Shown: piece by piece, positions 38,591-53,091 of the stretch
Numbering within the stretch: position 1 is the first letter of the stretch
How the letters are laid out: every line of letters starts with the position of its first letter
Assembly (NCBI RefSeq): GCF_014529535.1
Contig: NW_023503616.1
Location: 4,402,001 to 4,466,000 of the forward strand
Length of the DNA stretch: 64,000 nucleotides
Direction: 5' to 3'
Origin: Bradysia coprophila
Lineage: Eukaryota; Arthropoda; Insecta; Diptera; Sciaridae
The notes under the pieces: model-generated
Databases searched by the model: none
Seen by the model: only the letters and a program-made list of their open reading frames with translations
What the model was told of the DNA's origin: nothing
Made by a program: the position numbers and the translations under genes

Positions 38591-39920
38591 TATTTGTTGA
38601 TTGAAAAGATCGTTTTTTTACTGACTGCGCCGAATGCGAGCGGTCTTTTTATTCGCTTTGAATAAATACATATTCGTTTTCCGACTATAGTCTATATTAA
38701 TATATAAATTTTTTAAATACTCCAAGGCTTGGGCCCAAACTTATATAGTTTCCTATGAATCATAAGAATGGCACTGACGACACGAAATTATGTTGTGGCC
38801 AATTTATTGGGTGGTTCAGGTTTGTATTGAAATTAAAAAAATAGTTTAGAATTTTTGCAGTAAATCGTTTTTTCGTTCCTTTGAGAATTTTTGCGAAAAG
38901 TTATGAAAACCACTAGATGTCGATTGTCAGTCCAAGGCGAAAAACTTTTATCGCTCTCATTTTGGGCGTGATAGTTATTCACGAACGAATGCATAAACTA
39001 GCATAAGTTAGAAACAACGTTTCTCCTAAACGACGCCGGAACTTCGCGACGAAATATTGGGTACTATAAAATTTTTCTTTCACCGAGAATTGAAATACAA
39101 CATATTTCTACCTGAATATCTAGATTGAAATCGCTCCGCTTGTAAGGAAAATTTGGGCTAGTGTTGAAAAAATCCATATTGGTGCACAATATGATATTTT
39201 CGCACTCATTTTTTGATGAAATTAAAGTGGTTCAAATATTGCACACAGGCAGCTTAGTATCGAATTCACTCATTAAATTGCAAATTTAGATTAGAGGTTG
39301 CATAATGAGGTTGAATGTTGGTAAGATCAAAAAAAGCGGTACGAAACAAAATGCATAACTTTATTGTGAAATGTTGTGTACTGAAGATTTATTTAAAAAT
39401 TGATAAGGCAACTGAAAAAACCAATCGTGCTGAAAGGTTCTAAACAAAGATACAATAGAAATAGAGTTATTGGAGAGACGGATCTCTAAATATTACTACA
39501 GCGGTACATTGAACAAAATTGTTAGCTTCCCGACTTTAATGTCCTTTTTAAAAAGAGTTTTTGCATTTGCTTTCGATCAACATTTAAAGGTGGAGTAAAG
39601 TGACGAATGATCGCCAATATACCATTTATTAATTGTTTACAAGTTATTCAATAAACATTCGACAAAATAAACTTTTCCGCATTGAAAACCTAAAAACGAT
39701 TATCCAATTAGTCTCTGTGACAAAGGCGTTTATCTTGCATTCACTGAGCTAACGTCCACTCAATTATAAAACACACATGTGCGACTTGCTCAAGATGAAA
39801 ACATTTTAAAAGAGAAATAATATTTTAGTCAAATTAAGCATCGTAAAAGTGCGAGCTGATGACTGACTTCATGTGTTTTGTTTTTATCCGTTAATAAGAA
39901 CAGAGATCACAGCCACATAT
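38591..39920. other. Non-coding stretch before the homeobox gene
   Basis: AT-rich sequence with no supported exon or clear repeat boundary. GGGTGGTTCAGG near 38810 resembles one end of the motif found at 673, 31670 and 45615. Given its place directly upstream of a developmental transcription factor it may hold cis-regulatory sequence, but nothing in it proves this. Confidence 0.45.
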
Positions 39921-39923
39921 ATT

Positions 39924-39955
39924 TATATAAAAATGGTAACGCCTCTTTCAGTGAA
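39924..39955 (+). promoter_or_regulatory. Candidate core promoter of the homeobox gene
   Basis: TATATAAAAA at 39924 is followed by the initiator-like TTTCAGTG, with +1 A at about 39950. The spacing of 24-26 bases is slightly shorter than the usual 30-31. A start there would give a 177-base leader before the ATG at 40127. A small GC hairpin (CGCCTC / GAGGCG) overlaps the start site. Confidence 0.3.
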
Positions 39956-40126
39956 GGAGGCGGACGATTTTCCGCTCATTAGAAAACATGTATAAATCTA
40001 ACAGCAATATGAAAATCTTAATGATCATTCAAGTAAATGGTGTGCCAAATGAATTCTCGTCAGTAGGATTGGTGAACTCAATGATTGAATACGTGGATCA
40101 TTTAGCGCGAGTGACTAAAATTTTCA

Positions 40127-44063
<3,937 letters not shown>

Positions 44064-44244
44064 GGCACGTTTGTGTTTGTTCTCAAATCTTATTTTAATT
44101 CCGTTATCGGTTGGCTCTAGTCAATAATGCACATAACAATTAAACCAAGTTTTGTTGCCAAATTGTTTTAATGATTTTCTAGTATTCCGAGTATTTAGCA
44201 CGCTGACGACATAAACATTCTCGCCTATTAAACGACAAATAATT

Positions 44245-44979
44245 TCAATTTCCAAGCGAAATGTCTCCATCTAATCCAGTGTAAGCGCCGTCGTAAACGA
44301 AAGCTATTAATTCTTTTTTGTTGGTCTCGTTGAACACCATCCATCCTAGTTCGTATTCTGTATGTGGACAAGCCAAATGAACGCCGACTGCATCATTGCC
44401 TACTACTAAAGGATCCTTGATCGTGACATTTTTTGGTGTTGTAGATGAAATCTGTTTCAATTGATTGATCACAGCTAAGCCACTATCAGCGTCAGCAAGA
44501 AAAATACGTCCTGCGATCAAATTCCTAAACTTATCCTCCACTTCATCACTGATTTCGCCATCATACAGTAAATTTTGAGACTCAAGTGGTATTTCGTGAG
44601 CCCATCCCCAATCGTAGCGATTCACATAAATAATTCGTTTATCTTGACTGCTACTCAGTCCAAGCTTTGCGCAGTCATTTAAAATGTCGACCGGATTTGC
44701 CATCTCTTTGTTATAAATAATGAATCCAGCCAGACACGGTGATTGTTCCGGCTGATATCGAAACAATATATCCTTAACACTCCATTCACCGAGCGCGGCA
44801 TTCACTTTATAATTAAAGTCTCGCTGAATAATCGTTCCTCTGATTGAAGGATTTTCCAACGTAGATTCAGCATCTAAAGCATTTCCTAAATGTCCTTCTA
44901 CGATGCAATGGAATTGTCCCCAGAGCAATTTACCAGAATGGCAAACGAAAGTAGGGTTTCTACAAACAGACTGAGCCAT
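44245..44979 (-). CDS. Uncharacterised 244-residue protein
   Basis: A single uninterrupted coding exon reads from the ATG at 44979 to 44245. Just upstream the minus strand has a good acceptor (TTCTACATTGCAG, exon resuming at 44989) and a donor GCAG/GTTAGC at 45056, giving a 66-bp intron in the leader. I do not recognise the family. The protein is soluble-looking: no signal peptide and no membrane segment, with a mixed alpha/beta composition rich in Gly, Trp and Tyr. Noticeable segments are KLLWGQFHCIVEGHLGNALD near residue 18, RYDWGWAHEIPLESQ near 121 and FVYDGAYTGLDGDISLGN at the C terminus. Two LGWMVFNETNKKE / CLAGFIIYNKEMAN-like segments suggest a loose internal duplication, which is an inference. 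The gene lies tail-to-tail with the homeobox gene, stops about 180 bp apart. Composition, length and a proper leader intron make it a real gene; its function is unknown. Confidence 0.8.
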   Translation of the reverse strand: MAQSVCRNPTFVCHSGKLLWGQFHCIVEGHLGNALDAESTLENPSIRGTIIQRDFNYKVNAALGEWSVKDILFRYQPEQSPCLAGFIIYNKEMANPVDILNDCAKLGLSSSQDKRIIYVNRYDWGWAHEIPLESQNLLYDGEISDEVEDKFRNLIAGRIFLADADSGLAVINQLKQISSTTPKNVTIKDPLVVGNDAVGVHLACPHTEYELGWMVFNETNKKELIAFVYDGAYTGLDGDISLGN

Positions 44980-45056
44980 AGTCGAAATGCTGCAATGTAG
45001 AATTAAATGTAAGGTGTGTTGGGTGTTGGCATCTCAGACTCAAATAAAAGCTAACC

Positions 45057-46200
45057 TGCCTTCCGTTTATAACAGCAATACCAAAGTCAAATACAATTAC
45101 GGAGTCGTTATTTATCTTGAAGTCAAAATATTTCTGATGCGCAACACATAAACAAATTTAGTTCTTATTCTTAACTATGACGAGGAAATAACCAATAGTC
45201 TCTTCATGTCCATATAAATAGAGTTTTTCCTATTTGATTTTGAACCTTACAAATTACAAAGTAATATATTGCTTACCACTAAACCACTGAGGATGATATG
45301 ACTTGTAGCGGGCGGCAATTACCTGTTATCGACAATGAATGAATCTCTTGAAAAACTTAGATTAAATGAAGTTATAGATTAGATAGTAGAACTGCTGAAA
45401 TCTTGCAGTATGTGAAAGGCTCTTAATCATCTCTTCGCATCATTCGATTTTTAATCGCAGATTGAATTAAAATTTTCTACGTCATTGTCAATCTATGGTT
45501 AATCGTCTTAATTGTGTTAATCACCGGTTAAACATGTTAATCGCTAAAAAAAGAGTGAGCAATCCCCCGCATTGAAGTTATAAAAAATCTAGTGGAAAAA
45601 TTGTCAGTCAGTGGAACTGAACCACCCAAAAGGTGAGACCTAGTAAAATTCTTAATTTTGTCGTCACTATCGATAACCATCACCGGAAATTGGGCAATTT
45701 ACAAATTAATTAGACATGTTCAATTTCGGAACAGTTAATTACAGAGGAGAAAAGTCTACCTACAATTTTCAGTTCAAATTTCGGCGGTAAAGTTAGCCAG
45801 ACAGTATCAGTCAATTTGACAAGGTTTGTGTGTGTTTGAATTCGAACTGAAACAGCAAAGTTTACGAATGCGTAAACGACTTTAACAGGATTTAGGTACC
45901 TCCTTTGAATGTATTTGTGTGATCCTGCCTGGTTTACTTTACTCGGCTGTGATCTTCCATTTAATTTATGTACTCGCTAATTTGACAGTTCATTGACATT
46001 ATATCAGATTCGTCGAAAACAATATAATCTAAAAAAAATTATTTATTTGCTAATTTTCTATTTGCTTTACTACTTTCATAAGTAAAGAAAATTTTGTGTA
46101 CAACCGATTGTCAAGTACCAAGTTAGGTGAGCATTTTCCAGTGTATTAGTAAAAATGTCAGAGGAATTTCATTGAAATTTTACTGAATCATTCGAGCATT
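45057..46200. other. Intergenic stretch between two divergent genes
   Basis: This lies between the 5' end of the minus-strand gene at 44979 and the plus-strand ubiquitin-like gene at 46372, so it should hold both promoters. I can point to repeat remnants only: a GAAGTTATAGAT-type dispersed repeat (45320-45410), an inverted ACTAGG..CCACCTTTT motif copy (about 45615-45660), and one end of the hAT-like MITE (45921-45951). No clear TATA box stands out. Confidence 0.5.
45921..45951. mobile_element. One-ended remnant of the hAT-like MITE
   Basis: GATCCTGCCTGGTTTACTTT followed by ACTCGGCTGTG matches the right terminal inverted repeat of the elements at 2298-2492 and 2681-2881. I cannot find the partner end within the preceding 250 bases, so this appears to be a truncated copy. 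Confidence 0.6.
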
Positions 46201-46228
46201 TTTTTCCCAAATCCTTTCAAACAGGACC

Positions 46229-46332
46229 TATTTTTGGGAAATTGAATTTTCCATATTTCCTAAAATTTGCCAAAATTTGCTAGAATTTGCTAATATTTTC
46301 CAAAATTTTCCAGAATTCAATTTCCCAAAAAT
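46229..46332. repeat. Short hairpin repeat before the ubiquitin-like gene
   Basis: CTATTTTTGGGAAATTGAAT at 46229 pairs with AATTCAATTTCCCAAAAATA ending at 46331. The loop is made of repeated AATTTGCCAAAA / AATTTGCTAGAA units. A similar hairpin (CTATTTTTGGGAAAA ... CCAAAAATAG) is at 15339-15421. This one sits just 5' of the splice acceptor of the next gene. Confidence 0.55.
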
Positions 46333-46371
46333 ATGCTCTGCTTTCAAAAGTGTTTCGCTTTCGTTTTTAGG

Positions 46372-46950
46372 ATGGAGTTAACTATAAACACATCAACGTG
46401 CGATATCAAACTAAAGGTTGAGCTGGGCAGTACTGTCAAATCAATAAAGGAATCTCTGTACTCAGAAACAGGAATTCATCCACGGTACCAGTGTTTAACA
46501 TATTTCGGAGAAACGTTGCTAGACGAATATGGTGTGTTGCATTATAAAATGGAAAATAAGGCCTCCATCGAATTTAAGATTATTGTACCTAAGTTCGACG
46601 ATGTACTGGAAGCGGTAGGTTCGCTTAAAACGCACGTGGATTCGAGTGCCAATGATACCTTGGTCGATGCCATGATCACGCTCAAAGCATTTGTTGATTG
46701 CCACTCATGTTGTGCTAGTGTTATTATTGATATGTTAAAGTCAAAGGAATTAGCGGACGAGAAAAACGCTAAGATAAAGTCGTTCTGTGAAAAACTATTA
46801 GTAACAAATAGTGTTTTGGAAGCTAAAGAAAAAAGTTATAAAGAAAAAACTGAAACATTGTTTGCGAAAGTAGAATCATTTTCGGAAATGGAAAAGAAAA
46901 TTGCTGAATTGGAGGACAAGATTTCCGCCATATGCGTAAAGAAAGAATAA
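46372..46950 (+). CDS. Orphan ubiquitin-like domain protein with C-terminal coiled coil
   Basis: 192 residues from the ATG at 46372, which directly follows a good splice acceptor (TTCGTTTTTAG/G), so an upstream non-coding exon is likely. An in-frame ATG at 46333 lies in the presumed intron. Residues 1-72 align by eye to the ubiquitin fold: MELTINTSTCDIKLKVELGS like ubiquitin strands 1-2, SIKESLYSETGI like the helix, and CLTYFGETLLDEYGVLHYKM like strand 3 to the 3-10 helix. There is no C-terminal Gly-Gly (FKIIVPKFD instead), so it is a built-in ubiquitin-like domain, not a conjugatable modifier. Residues about 75-120 are helical with a Cys cluster (FVDCHSCCASV). Residues about 125-190 are a Lys/Glu-rich heptad region expected to form a coiled coil. 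A poly(A) signal AATAAA is at 46972. I know no ortholog with this arrangement. Function unknown; a protein-interaction adaptor is plausible. Confidence 0.75.
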   Translation: MELTINTSTCDIKLKVELGSTVKSIKESLYSETGIHPRYQCLTYFGETLLDEYGVLHYKMENKASIEFKIIVPKFDDVLEAVGSLKTHVDSSANDTLVDAMITLKAFVDCHSCCASVIIDMLKSKELADEKNAKIKSFCEKLLVTNSVLEAKEKSYKEKTETLFAKVESFSEMEKKIAELEDKISAICVKKE

Positions 46951-46977
46951 TTGATTTTTTTAAAATTATAAAATAAA

Positions 46978-48139
46978 TTGTTCTAACAGTAAATATTTTT
47001 GGTTACACTATTGAATGTTTTGAATAAAAATAGCCTTCTTCGAGAGAGACGATCATGTGGAGTGCTGGAATTTTGGGAGCCAGCATGTTACCACCTCAAT
47101 AACTGTAAAAGTGGAGAAGAAACCCAAAAAAGCCCCAAAAATTCTTGAATATTTTTAAATTGTAGAGCTCGGAAGATGAGGGAATTTCGGGAATCAACCT
47201 GCTACCGTCGCAATAATCCGAAAAGGTATCGAGGAATCTGGCACATGGTACTGGTAAAGTATATAAAAGGAGAACTCGCACACGCAAGTTTATTGCTACA
47301 AATGATTTTTAGCTATGTCATCGACTTAATGACTCCTTTTACAAAAGTTTGGTATCGAAAAATCTGGTGCGAGTTCACCTTTTACCCCACGCCCCATCGG
47401 TACCCATCTTCGAACTTGACTCCACAATTTCCAAGGCTGGGACCGGTCCCTCAAATCGCCATTTATTTAGATTGTAATTTTACCGTTGTGTATCCGCGTA
47501 TCTGTATTTGCGTGACCTCAAAGTCTTGATAATTTCGACTCCTTTCGGTTTTTTTTCCATATACGTCATATCCACAAACGGCATATCAATCTTATTAGCC
47601 CCAACTCATATCCTTCATTCCCTATAACACTGCTTAATTCCATACAATCAAACATAGTCCTTTGAACCTAAAGAACATTCAAATTGCACTGATAAGATTG
47701 ACCTAGGCAAACGCCTCGCTACATTCTATTACAATATTAGCCAAAGAAAAAAATGACAGCAGAAACGTCAGACTGTTCAAAACACCAAAATCAAAACAAA
47801 CGACAGAGACAACTCCTGCTTTTCACACATTTTCCCCATATGGAAACTCCATCAAAAATAAGGGACGGAAAATTGGTATGTTTTTTCCCTTCCTACACAT
47901 CCTCCGAATATCGATCAATGTACAAAAATGGTTGAACTTAATAGACATTATCATCATTGACACAGCGGAAAAAATGTTTGTTTTGTAAATTTCTGTGCCA
48001 ATAGACTTGGAATTTTTGTGCTTGTAATTTTTGTCGCGGCAATAATTCGAGTTTCCATTGAAAAGATTTGCATTTTTTTTGCTAATTCCGTTTACCGTTC
48101 CAATGAAATATTCGACAACAAGTTTATCCATTCAGTGAC
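46978..48139. other. Intergenic stretch before syntaxin 6
   Basis: No supported exon. An inverted pair (AAAGGAGAACTCGCAC near 47268 and GTGCGAGTTCACCTTT near 47367) and a CCCATCTTCGAACTTGAC block near 47401 suggest old transposon sequence. The latter is related to blocks near 1500 and 1728. The GTGCGAGTTC motif recurs near 50866. An open frame of 102 codons on the minus strand (47823-48131) has low-quality composition and no recognisable domain. Confidence 0.5.
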
Positions 48140-50504
48140 ATGTCTTTAGAAGATCCTTTTTTTGTAGTGAAAGAGTAAGTACGAGATTCGACGAAAGTGG
48201 AGTTTGTACGATAAATTCCTATGTCCTTAACGAAAATTGATTTTGAAATTTTATTCTAATTGGACGTTGTTTTGTGAATTGATTTTCTTCTTTCAATTTA
48301 GCGAGGTATTTAAGGCTTTGAATAAGACACGGGGACTATACTTACGGTGGCGTGAAATTGGTGATACGACTGTAGCGGAATCTGAATGGACTACAACTGA
48401 GTTGAGGAATTCACTGAGAAGCATTGAATGGGATTTAGAGGACCTTGAAGACACAATCAATATCCTTTTCAATTTTCAATTGATTTTTTTTTTCATATGT
48501 TGCAATCGCACCATATGTCGTACTGTGTATTTAGCGTGACTTAGATTATTCCGTTTCAATTTATTTCATTTTCTTATGGTACCATAAATTGTCCTTAACC
48601 ACCCAGCACCTATTGTAGAGAAAAATCCGAATAAATTCAAAATCGACAAAAAGGAATTAATTAGCCGGCGATGTTTCATCGATGCAACGCGCGATGAAGT
48701 CAAATCGATGAAGGAAAAGATGAGCTTGAATCGAAATCGAGACAGAGATATAACTGCCCGACAACCATTATTGGAAACTGTGAACAACGAAAGTAACAAC
48801 AATCAAACGCTTAACAATAATTCGTCTGGTTTAGCATCTACATTGGGAACGATGGCGTCCAGACATAGTGGAACGAAATATTCAAAATTGGAGAATGCTA
48901 TTGACAGTCCCGGACACTATTCCACATTAGATAGTCCGTCGCATCGGTTTATCGGCGAAAGTGTGTCGGTGCAACAGCGAATGCTGCAAGGTCAGGATGA
49001 GCAGTTGGACGTTATAAGTGATTCGATAGGGACATTGAAGACGGTGTCGCGTCAAATTGGAATTGAATTAGATGAACAGGCTGTGTAAGTGTTGCTTTGG
49101 TTCAAAGATTCGAAATTATTTATTTCTTAACCGCAATATTTTGTCATTAGAATGCTAGACGATTTTGGTAATGAATTGGAGAGCACCGAATCGAAAATTG
49201 ATTCGACAATGAAGAAAGTGGCAAAAGTTTTACATATGAACAATGGTGAGTTTTCAAAAAAGTAACGGAAGAGGTACGAGTAACAGATCACTTCGCGATT
49301 TGTCAACTTCTGAGACACTTAGTAGGAAAAATCAAACTATTAACTTCTAAAAATTTGGTGGTAAACGGCAGAAAATATGACATCCGGATAATTTCTCAGA
49401 ATCGATGGAACCCCGATGAACTTTGATGAGAGCTGTGACCTCACTAATGCAAATATTTGATTAAATTATTACTTATTATGAATGTGGAGGACCTCAGCTT
49501 TACACCGATACCCATATTTCATAGTTTAACATGTGATTACTCCGCCAAATTACTAAATATGCGTATCGCTGTAAAGCTGAGGTCCTCCACATTCATAATA
49601 AGTAAAAATTTAATCAAATAATTGCATTAGTGAGGTCACAGCACTCATCAAAGTTCACCGCGGTTACTTTGATTTTGAGAAATTTTACGGAAGTCATATT
49701 TTCTGCTGTTTATCATAAAATTTTATAAAGGTAATATTTGCCCCAGTAGTACTTGACCTCAGCTTTCCAACGAACCCATACACGCCCGTGTCCTCGCCAC
49801 CTTACGGAAAGGATTTCATTTCTACGAAACCCAATTTTTCGACTTTTGGCCACTTAAAACCAGCCAGGCATGGAAGATCAAAAATATCTGAGACTGGTTT
49901 TGGAGCCTAGGCACCAAGGCCTAACTATGCATATATAAAATATTCCCGAAATAAATAGCGCCGATTTCGGTCAGTCGAAATTCAAAAAAATCCCTCAAAT
50001 CATTTTGTTCATTTTTCAATTTTTGTGAGATAAAAGCACAACTATCGCTCGACACACATCAACGTCACGTTAAGGCGAGGGGTCTTCATATATTTCTATA
50101 GAAAATTCTTCGTCAGTCAAAAGAAAATTCTTTAAAATTGTACGGAAGAAAATCCTCAAATTCATAGAAAATCTGAAAAATCGTTTAAATTCAAAAAAGG
50201 CTCAAAAAATCAAAACAAAAGAAGATCCTCGAGAATTGAAAAATAAAATCGTTTGAAAATCCCAGGCTTTAACATTTCAAATCATTTTCATTTTTTTCTA
50301 GAATTTCAACGATTTTTTTTTGACGAAATATACAAATAATTGCCACTCGTTCTAAGCAATGCTTTATTCGATCGTCATACAAATATTGATTTGGCAAACC
50401 TAAAACAAAATCATTTTCTTTTTTCAGATAATCGTCAATGGATGGCCATTATTGTCCTATCAATTCTGCTACTGTTAGTAATAGTTTTATTTATTGTTTT
50501 GTAA
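48140..50504 (+). CDS. Syx6: Syntaxin 6 (Qc-SNARE of the trans-Golgi/endosome)
   Basis: Five exons: 48140-48174, 48302-48459, 48610-49084, 49151-49245 and 50428-50504 (279 residues). The N terminus [14 protein letters not shown] and the block [20 protein letters not shown] are the syntaxin-6/10 N-terminal helical domain. The SNARE motif covers about residues 190-252 ([20 protein letters not shown]) with the central Q in ELDEQAV. A single C-terminal membrane anchor follows at about 259-279 ([20 protein letters not shown]). The protein acts in retrograde and endosome-to-TGN membrane fusion. Exons 2 and 3 are joined by an AT-AC intron with a U12-type donor and branch site, reported separately. 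The other three introns are GT-AG. Intron 4 (1182 bp) contains a large foldback. Alignment to the family is continuous across every junction, and the product is somewhat longer than the vertebrate protein because of an Asn/Ser-rich linker. Confidence 0.93.
48460..48609 (+). other. AT-AC U12-type intron of syntaxin 6
   Basis: The intron begins ATATCCTTTT (48460), which fits the U12 donor consensus. The branch-site consensus TCCTTAAC is at 48592-48599, and the intron ends CAGCAC at 48609, 11 bases after the branch A. It is 150 bp with no usable GT donor nearby. Splicing joins A + CT to make Thr and restores DTI-T-IVEKNP, the expected syntaxin-6 sequence. Reading on without splicing gives non-family sequence and a stop at 48537. 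Confidence 0.85.
49351..49721. mobile_element. Foldback element in syntaxin 6 intron 4
   Basis: A long imperfect palindrome. The outer arms share GCAGAAAATATGAC (49368; complement at about 49694-49707). Further in are CTGTGACCTCACTAATGCAA and its complement, ACTTATTATGAATGTGGAGG and its complement, and GACCTCAGCTTTACA paired with TGTAAAGCTGAGGTC. The loop is about 49506-49566. It is non-coding. I could not identify target-site duplications with confidence. Confidence 0.8.
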
Positions 50505-53091
50505 TTATGTTTCTTTCTTACCTTAGTTCAACATTATAATTGACTGTATTTTTATGTAGCGAAAGTGACTTATGTTTGATGTCGCACATTGTAGTTTCGT
50601 TTCGTTAAAATATTATTCCAAAAATTATTTCTTGGTTCAGGATTGTTGATTGGCATTTTCTTAGGGTTTTCACATGAAAACGAAATCCCTCAGCAAGCAA
50701 TAACGTTCGTTGCGTACGTTTTTTCTCTACAAACACTGTACGAGGTTCGTACTACGAACTATAGTGCCAAAACAATTTAATTTAATTCGGGAGAAAATTT
50801 AATTCGGGAGAATCGTTTCGATTGATTAGTACTACGGAGTGGAGTCTGGATATGCGTAAATTTTGGTGCGAGTTCTCCTGGTGTTAAATACAGTGCGGCT
50901 TATGCCCGTGCCACATTCGTCTACACAATGTTTACAATAGTTCTATGTTTTCCAATATTTATTTGACATATTCTATGTGTGAAATCGTATGGAAATTACA
51001 ATGTATTGTAGATAACACTCGTATGGTGTGGAACGAGTCTTAGAACGAAGTCTCCAATTGACTTAATACAATTTTAATTTAACTTTTATACGTTAGCAAA
51101 CACGAAGTTGTTTGATGTTATTTTCAACTCCCTGCTGTTTTTCCGTAACTGTGCGCTGTTAAGAAAATGGAAATAATTCCCAGTTCAGTCAATGCAAATT
51201 TTCTAACATTATTATTCAAATTTTTGTTCGACGGACCACAGAACCGGCCTAAAATTGAAAAAGGTGTTACTTAAAAAAAAATTTTTTTTTTAAATTTGGT
51301 TAGATTCCGCAAATTTTGAGAAATGTGCTTTGAATTTAAATTAAACAGAGAAATCTGCGAGATCATCGGGCTTTTTATTAGAAAGCGTAAAGAAACAACA
51401 TTCTAGCCAATTGGCATCACAACATTTAGAAGTGTAAATATTTTATTATTATTCTGATGATAAAAAGTAATGTTTTTTAGAATGTAGATGAATATTAGTT
51501 TTAAAATGAAAATAGAAATAAAATATTTATTCAGTGGCAACAACAACAAGAAGAAACCATATTAAAAAATAAATATTTAAAACAGATTCATAATGGGGGC
51601 TCGTGCATTTTATTCATAAAAAATTATTGTAAAATGTTTCAGAAAAAAAAACTTAATAAGCTTAGTGATCTTTTTATATAAACAAGAGACGGATATAAAG
51701 GATAAGCAAGAGAGTAGTTTGTAAGGATTCCAGTCAAAAAAACAGTTGAATATTTATTTGTGCATTAAATTGTTATAAGCATTTTATTCTTCAAAAAATA
51801 TCTATTTTTGGTACACTCACTCGGATTTAATTTTTCTTTCTATTCACATTTGTTGCATGGATTGAGTATCTTCTTTTTGTGGGAATGCTAAGACCTCCAT
51901 ATCACATAACTGTTTGAAATTAATGTAGTTTCAGTGATAAGACAGTTTTTAATTGGAATGAAGGCAGAAACAAAATTCAATGAAGATTACGAGACGCAAG
52001 ATGTTGAAACGAATGTAGTGGTGTGAAAAATGGGTTTTTGAATTGAAATTAAAAATTAATTTTTTCATTCTAATTTCCTGTGACTGTCATCTTGAATTTC
52101 ACTTAAGACATTTTTGGTCAAATTTAATTATTGTGACAAATTTTAGCTGCACAAATTTGAGGAAAAAAAATGAAAAAATATATTGAAACATTGTAGACAC
52201 TAAAACAAATGTTTTTTTTATGGAAATCCACTAAGGAAAGCAGAAATGGTCGGTTCTCAATAGTCGTAACAAGATAACAGTCCTACTCCAATACTAAGTC
52301 TACAAGTGGTGTTCTAAGACCTTGAGCAACGCACTTCAAGCAAAAGTGATCCTTGTCGCAATCGATCTAAACCAATGAACGTCAACACAAGGTATGGTCG
52401 AATGTCAAACTTTGTATGAAGCGGAGGACATAGCGATTTCATATTAAAAAAAACTCACTTCTCATGAGAGGTGAGTTTTTTTATATGAAATCGCCATGTC
52501 CTCCGGTTTGTATGAGCAGACCATACCTGGTTTATACTTTCGTTGATCTAAACCACTCGTGTTATCGGTAATAACTGGTTTATTTCAAGAAGAACGTTTT
52601 CAACATACGAGATAGCGTTCACAATGTACGACAATCCTAGTCGACAGTTGCCAAATAGAGTACTACAGTTAACTCATTTCGTTTTATTTTTTGGAAAGAT
52701 TCTGACGAAAGTTTCGTCACGAAACCAACTGAAATCACTAGAAATTATGTGAGCTGATGTATTGAATCGATCGTTTTAGTATTTTTATTGCTTCTCAATC
52801 GATTCATTTAATAATTTAAAAAAATCCTCGTGTTTTTCTCTTTCTACGCGCTGATATTTTTGTATCTATCGTCTTGTCATTGTCAGTGAGTGTACAAATC
52901 ACTAGATGACGCTGGACGTTGTCATCAACGTTTTTGTGACAGTTGTGTACGAAATCGAAACTGTCACGACTATCACTTACATGTGCACTCTCCAGTCACA
53001 ACATAAACAACAAACTAGTGGTGAACTTGATTTTGGAATGAGTTGGTCCCGTTGGTCCTGAAGGTAAAATTTAAACCGAACTATACATAAA
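50505..53091. other. 3' UTR of syntaxin 6 and intergenic sequence
   Basis: The likely syntaxin 6 3' end is near AATAAA motifs at about 51517 and 51567. The rest is AT-rich with no supported exon. It includes the foldback at 52375-52544. The promoter of the next gene should lie just before 53092, but no TATA box is evident. Confidence 0.5.
52375..52544. mobile_element. Foldback MITE with 11-bp target-site duplication
   Basis: A 170-bp hairpin. AGGTATGGTC at 52390 pairs with GACCATACCT, GGAGGACATAGCGATTTCAT pairs with ATGAAATCGCCATGTCCTCC, and the centre ACTCACTTCTCATGAGAGG is nearly self-complementary. It is flanked by exact direct repeats GATCTAAACCA at 52364-52374 and 52545-52555. Long terminal repeats and a 9-11-bp duplication are typical of Mutator-like elements; that class assignment is an inference. 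Confidence 0.8.

Noticed and set aside
47823-48131. 102-codon minus-strand frame just upstream of syntaxin 6
   Set aside because: Asn/Ile/Met-rich composition, no domain, and its end overlaps what should be the syntaxin 6 promoter region.
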